From Verrucomicrobiota bacterium (GTDB lineage Bacteria; Verrucomicrobiota; Kiritimatiellia; SS1-B-03-39; UBA6053): a stretch of 61,448 nucleotides of DNA. The translations under genes and the position numbers were made by a program. The notes under the pieces are model-generated. The model saw only the letters and a list, made by a program, of their open reading frames with translations, had not been told where the DNA came from and searched no databases. Positions within the stretch are counted from its first letter, which is position 1, and each line of letters opens with the position of its first letter. Shown piece after piece: positions 9,600 through 17,456 of the stretch. The DNA lies in contig JAFIGD010000031.1 in the NCBI GenBank assembly GCA_020831625.1, forward strand, positions 1 to 61,448, in the 5' to 3' direction.

Positions 9600-10550
9600 A
9601 TGGCAGACTCCACTTCACAAAAAAAACCGGCCGCGAACAGCGCCTCCGCCAAAGCCCCCGCTCCCGGGCGGGGACGGGTGGAGGTGCTCAAAACCCACAA
9701 ACTCTACATTGGCGGCGCCTTTGTGCGCACGGAAAGCGGGCGGTATCTCAAGCTGAAAAACGCCAAAGGGGAACTGATTGCCAATATCTGCCACGCCTCC
9801 CGCAAGGACTTCCGAAATGCGGTGAGCGCCGCCGGCAAAGCCCTGCCCGGATGGAGCGGAAAAAGCGCGTTCAACCGCAGCCAAATTCTCTACCGCATTG
9901 CCGAAATGCTGGAGCAGCGGGCCCCCTTGCTGGTGGACGAAATGGTGCGGATGGGTGTCGCCCGGGCCGCGGCCCGGCGGGAAGTGGATCTTTGCATTGA
10001 CCGCACCGTCTATTTCGCGGGCTGGTGTGATAAATACGCGCAGATCTTCTCCTCCGTCAATCCCGTGGCCTCCGCCCACTTCAATTTCTCAGTTCCCGAA
10101 CCCATGGGGGTCATCACCGTGGTGGCGGGGAATGACACGGCCCTGCTGAGTCTGCTTTCCAATCTGCTGCCGGTGCTGGCGGGCGGAAACACGGCGGTGG
10201 TCCTGGCCCCGGAGAAATATCCGCTTTCCGCGGTCTTCCTGTCGGAGATCCTCAACGATTCCGATGTCCCCGGGGGCGCGGTGAATATCCTGACAGGCCT
10301 TCATCAGGAGCTTTTGCCCCACGCGGCCGGGCATATGGGGGTTCACGGCTTGATTGTGGACGATTGCGCCAAAGACACCGCCGCCGGACTTCGGGAGCAG
10401 TGCGCCGAAAACCTCAAGCGGCTGATCCTTCGCGCCGCCGACTGGACCTCCCCCGACTCCCAGCATCCATATCTGATCATGGACACCCAGGAACTCAAAA
10501 CAACCTGGCATCCTGTTGAGAAGATCTCCGGCGCGGGATCAGGCTATTAA
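9600..10550 (+). CDS. Truncated ALDH-superfamily protein lacking the catalytic cysteine region
   Basis: A 316-aa protein that opens with an Ala/Pro/Lys-rich stretch (residues 1-30), then an ALDH cofactor domain: LYIGGAF, PEPMGVITVVAG, LLPVLAGGNTAVVLAPE, and VPGGAVNILTG. It stops after the first domain, so the Cys/Glu catalytic domain is absent. The same layout is the vestigial second domain of ALDH16. The frame is intact, so this is a real short gene and not a frameshift remnant. It probably contributes to assembly with the upstream ALDH. The 3' end overlaps the convergent MFS gene by 56 nt. Confidence 0.85.
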   Translation: MADSTSQKKPAANSASAKAPAPGRGRVEVLKTHKLYIGGAFVRTESGRYLKLKNAKGELIANICHASRKDFRNAVSAAGKALPGWSGKSAFNRSQILYRIAEMLEQRAPLLVDEMVRMGVARAAARREVDLCIDRTVYFAGWCDKYAQIFSSVNPVASAHFNFSVPEPMGVITVVAGNDTALLSLLSNLLPVLAGGNTAVVLAPEKYPLSAVFLSEILNDSDVPGGAVNILTGLHQELLPHAAGHMGVHGLIVDDCAKDTAAGLREQCAENLKRLILRAADWTSPDSQHPYLIMDTQELKTTWHPVEKISGAGSGY

Positions 10551-11748
10551 ACGTCAGCAGGAACAGAATTCCGAATAAAAACGGAACCAGATAAAAGGCC
10601 TGATTCAAATCACTCCGCTCGGCCAGCCAGCCGATGGACCAGGACGCGAACGAGAAACCGGCGATCCCCCCGCACGAGAGCATGATAAACAGTGACGTGC
10701 TGTCCAGCGGCAGACGCTCCACCGCCAGGGCTTGCAGACTTGGCCAGAAACAGCCCACCGAACACCCGGCCAAAAACACCAGCCCGAAAAAGAATCCGCC
10801 GTAGGGCACCAGGGGAAAGACCAGACTCACACCGATCCCCAGCACGATCGAGGCGCGGACAAAGCCCGGAAGCTGATGTTGACGCACCCGCCAGCCGCCG
10901 CCGAAACGGCTGACAATCATGCCCAGCGAAAACAGCGCCGCCGCAATACCCGCAATTCGCGGGCTTTCGCCGTGCACCAGTTGCACATAACTCGCGGTCC
11001 AGAAGGTGAACACCCCCTCCGCCGCGCCGCCAAAAAACATCATCGCGCTGAAAATCCAAAAACCCCGGTGCCGCAAAATGTCCGCTTTGTGCCCCCAGAC
11101 ATCCCGCATCGGTATCCGTTGCCGCGTCGAACCTGTGCTTCGCAAAATCAAAAACAGACTCCCGCACAGCAGACTGATGCCGCAAATAACCAGGATCAAC
11201 GGACGCCAGGCCCCGGTTCGCGCCAGAAGTTCTCCCCCCGTCAGCATGGTCAATAAAACCCCCACCGACCAAAACCCGTTGATAATATTCAGATACCGTC
11301 CCGCGTCCTCCCGGTGAAGCTCCTCCACCAGCGGATTGATCAGCGCCTCAATCACCCCGCCGCCGACCCCCATCAGGGCCAGAGCCAGCACAACCACCGC
11401 ATAAACCGGGGCCTGACTGTACAGCAGGAGTCCGGCGCCCAGAAAGAATGAAGCCCCCGCAAGCGCCCGGACTTTCCCAAGGTGGGCGGCCAGAAAACCG
11501 CTCCCCAGAAGCGTCAAAAAAATCAAACCGCTCCGGGCCACCTCCAGCACACCGGCCCCGGTTAATCCGAAGCCCAGCTCCCGGCTCAGAGTGACCAGGA
11601 TGATTGGCGTGGCGGTCGCACTGGCGGAATAGGCCAGAAATCCCAGACAAGTCGCGTAATCCAGCGGATGAAAATGAAGCCGGTCCCGCTTTAAAACCGC
11701 TTCAGCATCCCGCTCAGTCTTCAAGTCCGCCGGCAACAAAGGTTTCAA
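10495..11748 (-). CDS. Major facilitator superfamily transporter
   Basis: A 417-aa protein with about 12 hydrophobic helices and an internal duplication typical of MFS permeases. Helices begin at LDYATCLGFLAYSAS (about 29), with a cytoplasmic loop around residues 200-225 (TGSTRQRIPMRD). The substrate cannot be told from sequence. The start is TTG at 11748; no in-frame ATG precedes the first helix. It is the last gene of the minus-strand lysS operon, 12 nt after the putative anti-sigma gene, and its end overlaps the convergent ALDH-like gene. Confidence 0.86.
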   Translation of the reverse strand: MKPLLPADLKTERDAEAVLKRDRLHFHPLDYATCLGFLAYSASATATPIILVTLSRELGFGLTGAGVLEVARSGLIFLTLLGSGFLAAHLGKVRALAGASFFLGAGLLLYSQAPVYAVVVLALALMGVGGGVIEALINPLVEELHREDAGRYLNIINGFWSVGVLLTMLTGGELLARTGAWRPLILVICGISLLCGSLFLILRSTGSTRQRIPMRDVWGHKADILRHRGFWIFSAMMFFGGAAEGVFTFWTASYVQLVHGESPRIAGIAAALFSLGMIVSRFGGGWRVRQHQLPGFVRASIVLGIGVSLVFPLVPYGGFFFGLVFLAGCSVGCFWPSLQALAVERLPLDSTSLFIMLSCGGIAGFSFASWSIGWLAERSDLNQAFYLVPFLFGILFLLTFNSLIPRRRSSQQDARLF

Positions 11749-11760
11749 ATACGGGGGACA

Positions 11761-12390
11761 TCAAGGCCTTGAAATATGAATGACCGGCAAACTCATCGGC
11801 TGTTGAAGAAAAGGGGCCACCGTGGGTTCGGGCTGCGGCTGCAGAGCGAAATCGCGGTCCGGTTGAGCCGAATTCGGATCGAAGTCCGGGAGCGGAAAGA
11901 GGAAGCGTTCAGGCAACTGTGTGGTGAACGCATCCCGGTGAACCAGTTCGGAAGCCTGAAGCCGGTCAAGGCTGTTCAGGTCTGCGGTGGCAACAAGTTC
12001 CATCCCCTGCTCCGCCTCCTGAGCCAGATCGAGGGCGTCCGCCATTTCATTCCGCAGCATTTCGCGGTGGGTCAGCACACTCAGACCCAGCATCACCACC
12101 ACCACCGCCGCCATCCGCACCCAGGCAGGCAACAGATGGGCGTTTTGAAAGGAAAGGCGCTGCCCAAGCGGCTTGTGGTCCACGGCGGAAAGCCGGACCG
12201 CCCGGCAAAGCCGTTCGGACAGGCGGGGATCCGGCGTTTCATACCGCTTGAGCCCCATCAACTGTTTTACAAGAAGTTGCTGCTCAAAAGCCTGTTTCAA
12301 CTGGGGATCCTGCTTCAGTTGATCCTGAAGCCCTTCGGGAATCGACTCAAAGGGTTCACCGGCATACTGGATTAACGTTTCTTCATTCAT
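11761..12390 (-). CDS. Single-TM protein coupled to the ECF sigma gene, putative anti-sigma factor
   Basis: A 209-aa protein with an acidic/Gln-rich N-terminal cytoplasmic part (residues 1-105), one TM helix at about 112-130 (MAAVVVVMLGLSVL), and a Pro/Gln-rich C-terminal part. It lacks the HxxxCxxC zinc motif of ZAS anti-sigma factors. Its start overlaps the end of the sigma gene by 8 nt, and this position and topology are the only evidence for an anti-sigma role. Otherwise it is a hypothetical membrane protein. Confidence 0.7.
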   Translation of the reverse strand: MNEETLIQYAGEPFESIPEGLQDQLKQDPQLKQAFEQQLLVKQLMGLKRYETPDPRLSERLCRAVRLSAVDHKPLGQRLSFQNAHLLPAWVRMAAVVVVMLGLSVLTHREMLRNEMADALDLAQEAEQGMELVATADLNSLDRLQASELVHRDAFTTQLPERFLFPLPDFDPNSAQPDRDFALQPQPEPTVAPFLQQPMSLPVIHISRP

Positions 12391-12976
12391 GCGACATTAG
12401 ATCAGAGAGTTCAGCTTGTAATTGTTGACGGGCATAAAAGAGCCGCGAGCGGACCGTCCCGGGGGAACAATCCAGCGTTTCCGCGATCTCGTTGTGGGGT
12501 ATGCCCTGAATATCATGCATAACCACCACAATCCTATGTTTCTCAGACAGTGTCTGCAATGCGGTGTTCAATTTTTTCTGCAGCTCGTTGAGGTTGGCCT
12601 GGTCCACGGGCGTGTTGCCAGAAGCCATTTCAACAAAGGCCGGATCCCGCTCCAGACCCAGGTCCACATGATCCAGACTGAGCGCGGATTTCCGTTTCCG
12701 TTTTTTCACAAAGTTAATCGCCCGGTTCACCCCGATCCGGTACACCCAGGTGTAAAAAGAGGACTGACCTCTGAATTTGGGCAAAGACTGATAGGCCTTC
12801 AAAAACACCTCCTGCAACAGGTCCTCCGCGTCCTCTTTGTTGCTGGTCATATGATACAACAGCGCGTAAATCCGGCCGTGATAGCGTTGCATCAGGGTGT
12901 CAAACGCCTGCAAATCACCGCCGCGGGCGGCATCCACCAGCTCGGAGTCCGGAATGTCAGGCTTCTCCTCGCTCAT
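12383..12976 (-). CDS. ECF-type RNA polymerase sigma factor (sigma-24 family)
   Basis: A 197-aa protein with sigma70 region 2 (DAEDLLQEVFLKAYQSL and GQSSFYTWVYRIGVN, about residues 50-90) and region 4 (IPHNEIAETLDCSPGTVRSR, about 160-182). A Lys/Arg-rich stretch KKRKRKS joins them. The upstream extension to 13207 would run through the LAB_N gene, so the ATG at 12976 is chosen; it overlaps the previous stop by 4 nt. Its place between lol genes and a membrane partner suggests envelope-responsive transcription, which is an inference. Confidence 0.93.
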   Translation of the reverse strand: MSEEKPDIPDSELVDAARGGDLQAFDTLMQRYHGRIYALLYHMTSNKEDAEDLLQEVFLKAYQSLPKFRGQSSFYTWVYRIGVNRAINFVKKRKRKSALSLDHVDLGLERDPAFVEMASGNTPVDQANLNELQKKLNTALQTLSEKHRIVVVMHDIQGIPHNEIAETLDCSPGTVRSRLFYARQQLQAELSDLMSHE

Positions 12977-13299
12977 GACACCTCCACGGTCGGCGGGGTT
13001 TGACGCTTCCGGTGACTGATCTCCAGAAACAAATTGTACGAAGCCACAAACGAAGGGAACAGATTGCTCAGAATCCCAACCGCATCGTTTTTCCCGAAAA
13101 TAAAATAGCTCAGCAGCATAAAGCTCCCGAAGAGGCTCATGATCCAATACCCGATCGGGATCACCGGACGCCCGGCCTTCCGTGAATAATGCATCTGCAC
13201 AAACCAACGCCCGGTGAACATCAGCGCGCCCGCAAACCCCCAGAGTTTCCAGGGGGTGATCAGCAGTTCGATATTCGTGAGCGGGAGGGTAAGCGTCAT
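12973..13299 (-). CDS. Lipid-A-disaccharide synthase N-terminal-domain (LAB_N) membrane protein
   Basis: A 108-aa protein with three predicted TM helices. The signature WFVQMHYSRKAGRPVIP (about residues 31-47) and the following IGYWIMSLFGSFMLL match the LAB_N family (PF07578), found alone or fused to LpxB. Stand-alone members have no proven biochemical role. It overlaps lolD and the sigma gene by 4 nt on either side (ATGA), so it is translated as part of that operon. It supports a diderm cell with lipid A. Confidence 0.85.
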   Translation of the reverse strand: MTLTLPLTNIELLITPWKLWGFAGALMFTGRWFVQMHYSRKAGRPVIPIGYWIMSLFGSFMLLSYFIFGKNDAVGILSNLFPSFVASYNLFLEISHRKRQTPPTVEVS

Positions 13300-14060
13300 G
13301 TGTCGTCCGTGGGAATTTCAGCGGAATGCGCTATAGCGGTTTCGTTGGCAAATGGCAAATGTGTTTTCGAAGAGACCATCCGCCCGTCCTCCAGATAGAC
13401 CACCCGCTGACATCGGGAGGCCAGTGCCGGATCGTGGGTGACAATCACCAGGCAGCGTTTCCGCTCCCGGCTCAGCGCGAACAGATCGTCCAGCACCCGG
13501 TTGCCGGTGTCCGCGTCAAGATTGCCGGTGGGTTCGTCGGCCAGCAGAATGTCCGGATCATTGATCAGCGCCCGGGCAATCGCCACCCGCTGCTGCTCGC
13601 CGCCGCTGAGTTCCATCGGCCGGTGCGTCAACCGGTGCCCAAGCCCCACCCGCTCCAGAAGCCGCCGGGCCTCCCCGCGGGCGCGCGGCCCCGGACTCCC
13701 CCAGCGGCGCAGCGCCCGCACCGGCATCAGCACATTCTCCAACACATTCAAATCCGGCATCAAATGATAACTCTGAAACACAATCCCGATCCGCCGGGCC
13801 CGGAACGCCGAGCGCCGCGATTCCGGCCAGGCGTGAAACGGCTGCCCCTCGGCGAACATCTCGCCCGCTCCGGGCGTGTCCAGTCCCCCCAGCAAATGCA
13901 GCAGCGTGCTTTTTCCCGCGCCGCTCGCCCCCATGATGCACACCTGTTCCCCCGCCTCAATCCGCATGGAAACGCCTTTGAGCACCTCCACCCGCCCCTT
14001 GGGCATCTCGTAGGATTTCTCCAGATTCCGGGCCTCCAGCAAGGGCGCATTATCCGACAT
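13296..14060 (-). CDS. lolD: Lipoprotein-releasing ABC transporter ATP-binding protein LolD
   Basis: A 254-aa ABC ATPase with Walker A GASGAGKST (about 39-47), Q-loop FQSYHLMPDLN, signature LSGGEQQRVAIARAL (about 145), Walker B ILLADEPT and the H-loop IVTHDP. The Q-loop and signature are typical of the LolD/MacB branch. With the adjacent permease it extracts lipoproteins from the inner membrane. The ATG at 14060 (MSDNAPLLEARNLEKSYE) is chosen over an upstream frame that runs into lolC. It overlaps lolC by 11 nt. Confidence 0.93.
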   Translation of the reverse strand: MSDNAPLLEARNLEKSYEMPKGRVEVLKGVSMRIEAGEQVCIMGASGAGKSTLLHLLGGLDTPGAGEMFAEGQPFHAWPESRRSAFRARRIGIVFQSYHLMPDLNVLENVLMPVRALRRWGSPGPRARGEARRLLERVGLGHRLTHRPMELSGGEQQRVAIARALINDPDILLADEPTGNLDADTGNRVLDDLFALSRERKRCLVIVTHDPALASRCQRVVYLEDGRMVSSKTHLPFANETAIAHSAEIPTDDT

Positions 14061-15285
14061 GACGCATCGCCTCCACCGGATTTTTCCGCGCCGCCAGCCA
14101 GGCCGGCACACTCCCGCCCATCAGACACAGCGCCAGCACCAGCCCCACCACCCGGAAAATATCGGACGCCCGGGTTTCCGACGGCAGTTCATTTAGAAAA
14201 TACAGCTCCGCCGGCAGCACATCATGTTGCATGATGTTTGAAATCACATCCAGAATTTCCTGACGGAATTCAAGCACCAGCAACCCGGTCCCCACCCCGA
14301 ACGCGATCCCCAGAAGGCCCTCAATCAGCCCGTACCACATAAACACTCCCATAATCGTCCCGTTGCGGAATCCCATGGATTTCAACAGCCCGATCTCCTG
14401 GGTTTTCTGCACCCCCACCATGATCAGCGTGCTGGAGATCAAAAAACTGGCCACAATGGAAATCACCGCCAACAGAAAAAACATCATGTTTTTCTCCATC
14501 GACAAGGCGTTAAACAGCACCTGATTCATCCGCATCCAGCTCATCGCCTCCAGACGGTAATCTGTCAGGGCGCGCAGCGCCTCCGCCAGTTGCTCAGCCC
14601 GCATGAGATCCCGCCCCAGCACCTGGAGCCCGTCAATCCCGTCATCCGCCCCGATCACATCCCGGGCGGTCTGCAGATCCGTCAGCAAAAATTCATTGTC
14701 CACCTGAAACATGCCCACGCTGAACACCCCCGCGATGCGCAAATCCACCGGCAGCCGCAATTCCCGCCCTCCGGAAAACATCGACGGACTGATCACGCTG
14801 ATCACATCCCCGGAACGCACTCCCAGCGTTCGGGCCAGCTCCAGCCCGATCAGCGCCTCCTCATCGCCCAGCTCAAAAGTTCCGTCCACCAAATACTCCG
14901 GATTCGAGGCAAGCTGCTGATACAGAAAATCCTCCTCCGGATTCACCCCCCGCAAAAACGGCGCGATCATCGCCCCCCGGTATTCCCCCATCACTTTCGT
15001 CAGAATAAACGGCGACACCGCCAGCACATCCGGATGCTCCGCAATCTCCTGAATCAGCGGATCATCCTCCGCCAGACGGTTCTGGGTGGCGAACAGACTC
15101 ACATGCGGATGAAAACTGAGAATTTTCTCCTTCCACATGCTGTCAAACCCGTTCATCACCGAGATCACAATCACCAGCACCGCCACCCCCAGCATCGTCC
15201 CTGTCACCGCCAGCACATTGATCACCGACAGCAAATGCCGCTTCGGCTTCAAATACGCCAGAGCCAGGTAGAGTGACGGTGTCAT
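14050..15285 (-). CDS. lolC: Lipoprotein-releasing ABC transporter permease (LolC/LolE family)
   Basis: A 411-aa permease with an N-terminal TM helix (VINVLAVTGTMLGVAVLVIV, about 22-41), a periplasmic MacB_PCD domain to about residue 265, then three C-terminal helices of the FtsX type. Only one permease gene is present next to lolD, so the transporter may work with a homodimer as in LolF-type systems, or a partner lies elsewhere. It starts 7 nt after lysS. Confidence 0.92.
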   Translation of the reverse strand: MTPSLYLALAYLKPKRHLLSVINVLAVTGTMLGVAVLVIVISVMNGFDSMWKEKILSFHPHVSLFATQNRLAEDDPLIQEIAEHPDVLAVSPFILTKVMGEYRGAMIAPFLRGVNPEEDFLYQQLASNPEYLVDGTFELGDEEALIGLELARTLGVRSGDVISVISPSMFSGGRELRLPVDLRIAGVFSVGMFQVDNEFLLTDLQTARDVIGADDGIDGLQVLGRDLMRAEQLAEALRALTDYRLEAMSWMRMNQVLFNALSMEKNMMFFLLAVISIVASFLISSTLIMVGVQKTQEIGLLKSMGFRNGTIMGVFMWYGLIEGLLGIAFGVGTGLLVLEFRQEILDVISNIMQHDVLPAELYFLNELPSETRASDIFRVVGLVLALCLMGGSVPAWLAARKNPVEAMRHVG

Positions 15286-15292
15286 ACGGTCC

Positions 15293-16753
15293 TCAGGAAC
15301 TCTTCGGCTTCATCTGCGGAAACAGAATCACATCCCGGATCGCCTCGCTGCCCGTCAGCAGCATCACCAGGCGGTCGATACCCACGCCCATGCCGCCCGC
15401 GGGGGGCATGCCGTGCTCCAGCGCCAACAGGAAATCCGCGTCAAACTTCATCGCATCCTCCCCGGACTGCTCCAGCAGCCGCTGCCGCTGAATGATCGGA
15501 TCATTGAGTTCATTGTACCCCGGCGCAATCTCCTTGCCGCCGATGATCAGCTCAAACACATCCACCTTACTCTCATCATCCGCGCAGGGCTTGGCCAGCG
15601 GCACCAGTTCCGCCGGAAGCCGGGTCACAAAAGTAGGCTGGATCAGCGTTTTCTCAATGCACTTCTCGAAAATCTCCTGAGTGGTCTCCACCGAATTCCA
15701 GGCCGGATCCACCGCGCAGCCCAGCGTCCGGGCCCGGTCCTGCTGCCCTTCCAGCGGCAGCTGAAAATAATCCTCCCCCGCTTTGCCGAGGATCAGCGCG
15801 TCATACGTCACCTCCTGCCACTGGCTCAGATCCACCGGGTCCTGCTCGGTGCCGACATGCAACGTGCCCATCACTGTCTGCGCCAAATGGGTGATCATCT
15901 CCTGAACCAGCGTCTGCATGGTTTCCCGGTTCCCGTAGGCCTCGTAAATCTCCAGCATCGTGAACTCCGGATTATGATTCCGGCTCAGGCCCTCGTTCCG
16001 GAAATTCCGGTTCAATTCGAAGACCTTGTCAAATCCGCCCACCAACAGCCGCTTTAAATACAGCTCCGGCGCGATCCGCAAAAACATGTCCATGCTCAGC
16101 GCGTTGTACCGGGTCTGAAACGGCGTCGCCGCAGCCCCGCCGGGAATCGACTGCATCATCGGGGTCTCCACCTCGTCAAAGCCCCTGGCCGCCAAAAACA
16201 ACCGCATTTCCCGCAAAATCGCAATCCGGGCGTCAAACACCTTGCGCACCTCCGGATTCGCGATCAGATCCAGATACCGCTGACGGTACCGGATCTCCAC
16301 ATCCTGCAGACCGTCCCACTTGTCCGGCATCGGCAGCAGCGCCTTGGACAGCAGCGTCCAGGTGTCCACGTGAATCGTTTTTTCCCCGGTCCGGGTCACA
16401 AACCACTTCCCGGTCACCCCGATATGATCCCCCAAATCCGCCCACTTGAACGCCCGGAACGCCTCCTCGCCCACATCATTAAGCTTCAAATAAATCTGAA
16501 TGCGGCCGGAGCCATCCTGCACATGCGCGAACACCGACTTGCCCATTTCCCGGCAGGTCACCAGCCGACCCGCCAGCCGCACGCTTTTGCCTTCTTCAAA
16601 CTGCTCAATCAGTTCGGAAAAACGTCCGTCACGCTCAAACGCCTGACCAAACGGCGTATACCCCGCCTCTTTCAGCTTTTCGAGGTTCAACAGACGCTGG
16701 GCGCGGAGATCATTTTCAGAAACGGGTTCGGGGGAGTCGGGTGTGTTCGTCAT
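15293..16753 (-). CDS. lysS: Lysyl-tRNA synthetase (class II)
   Basis: A 486-aa class II LysRS. The N-terminal OB fold includes VRLAGRLVTCREMGKS. Motif 2 is FRNEGLSRNHNPEFTMLEIY and motif 3 is GMGVGIDRLVMLL. I chose the ATG at 16753 (MTNTPDS); an in-frame TTG at 16768 would add five residues. No strong ribosome binding site is visible. It appears to lead the minus-strand operon lysS-lolC-lolD-LAB_N-sigma-anti-sigma-MFS. Confidence 0.95.
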   Translation of the reverse strand: MTNTPDSPEPVSENDLRAQRLLNLEKLKEAGYTPFGQAFERDGRFSELIEQFEEGKSVRLAGRLVTCREMGKSVFAHVQDGSGRIQIYLKLNDVGEEAFRAFKWADLGDHIGVTGKWFVTRTGEKTIHVDTWTLLSKALLPMPDKWDGLQDVEIRYRQRYLDLIANPEVRKVFDARIAILREMRLFLAARGFDEVETPMMQSIPGGAAATPFQTRYNALSMDMFLRIAPELYLKRLLVGGFDKVFELNRNFRNEGLSRNHNPEFTMLEIYEAYGNRETMQTLVQEMITHLAQTVMGTLHVGTEQDPVDLSQWQEVTYDALILGKAGEDYFQLPLEGQQDRARTLGCAVDPAWNSVETTQEIFEKCIEKTLIQPTFVTRLPAELVPLAKPCADDESKVDVFELIIGGKEIAPGYNELNDPIIQRQRLLEQSGEDAMKFDADFLLALEHGMPPAGGMGVGIDRLVMLLTGSEAIRDVILFPQMKPKSS

Positions 16754-16859
16754 GGGAGTTCGATTCAAACATCATCCGCGCATCCGGTCAGGACGCACGG
16801 GAATTGGGGATTAAAAAAAGAGAAGAGAAATGAAACGCGGGAGGCGGACCGAAAAACGG

Positions 16860-17165
16860 TCAGTCGCCGGTCACCTGCTGCTTCATGATTTTGCCGGGCT
16901 TGAACTTCACCACCTTGCGGGTGGGAATCGTCACCGTCTGCTCCGGCTTGTTCGGATTGCGGCCGATGCGCTGTTTGCGCTCGGTCACCTCAAACACGCC
17001 GAAATTGCGGAATTCGACATCCTCGCCATTTGCGAGGCTTTCGGTAATATAATCCAGTGTTTTCTGGATCACATCATAGACATCCTGCTGGATCAGCCCG
17101 GTTTCATTGGCAATCCGGACCACCAACTCGCGTTTGGTGGTGCGTTTCTTGAGAGGATCAGACAT
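16860..17165 (-). CDS. HU/IHF-family DNA-binding protein
   Basis: A 101-aa nucleoid protein with the conserved core VEFRNFGVFEV, the arm RIGRNPNKPEQ and the C-terminal VVKFKPGK. The N-terminus KRELVVRIANETGL fits the dimerisation helices. Whether it is HU or IHF-like cannot be settled; it has a short basic N-terminal extension. The ATG at 17165 has a good Shine-Dalgarno (AGGAG, about 9 nt upstream) and a plausible promoter. It is transcribed in the same direction as lysS but 106 nt upstream. Confidence 0.94.
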   Translation of the reverse strand: MSDPLKKRTTKRELVVRIANETGLIQQDVYDVIQKTLDYITESLANGEDVEFRNFGVFEVTERKQRIGRNPNKPEQTVTIPTRKVVKFKPGKIMKQQVTGD

Positions 17166-17218
17166 AAAGTTAAACTCCTGAAGCGTGAACAGTAAAGTGT
17201 ATCCTGCGAAATATCAGC

Positions 17219-17247
17219 ACCTTAGACCTCAAAAGCCTTCAGGTCAA
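17219..17247 (-). promoter_or_regulatory. Predicted promoter of the HU/IHF gene
   Basis: On the minus strand TTGACC (17247-17242) is followed after exactly 17 nt by TAAGGT (17224-17219). The start codon lies about 54 nt downstream, preceded by AGGAG. Confidence 0.5.
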
Positions 17248-17280
17248 GCCGGAACCCCCAGCAGACAACGAAACCACGCG

Positions 17281-17329
17281 TTTCCGAACCTCGGAAAACC
17301 CGACGTCCAATTTTCCGATCTTCGGAAAA
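17281..17329. promoter_or_regulatory. Pair of perfect dyads, TTTCCGA-N3-TCGGAAA, candidate operators
   Basis: Two inverted repeats share the same arms: TTTCCGA-ACC-TCGGAAA at 17281-17297 and TTTTCCGATCTTCGGAAAA at 17311-17329. Their centres are 31 bp apart, close to three helical turns. They sit between the divergent hup and eboE-like genes, upstream of both. The regulator is unknown. Confidence 0.55.
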
Positions 17330-17456
17330 TCTAATCCGCACTCTCCCGCAGTCGGAGCACCCTTCCTGCTGCGATAATGGATTTTCACATAAACACATCC
17401 CCCGTTCCTGTACGGTTAAGCTTGAACTTTTCCTACTTTTCAGAGACGCTTAACCC

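Noticed and set aside
9600-10550. Half ALDH as a frameshifted pseudogene
   Set aside because: The frame is intact, ends cleanly and the layout matches the natural second domain of ALDH16.
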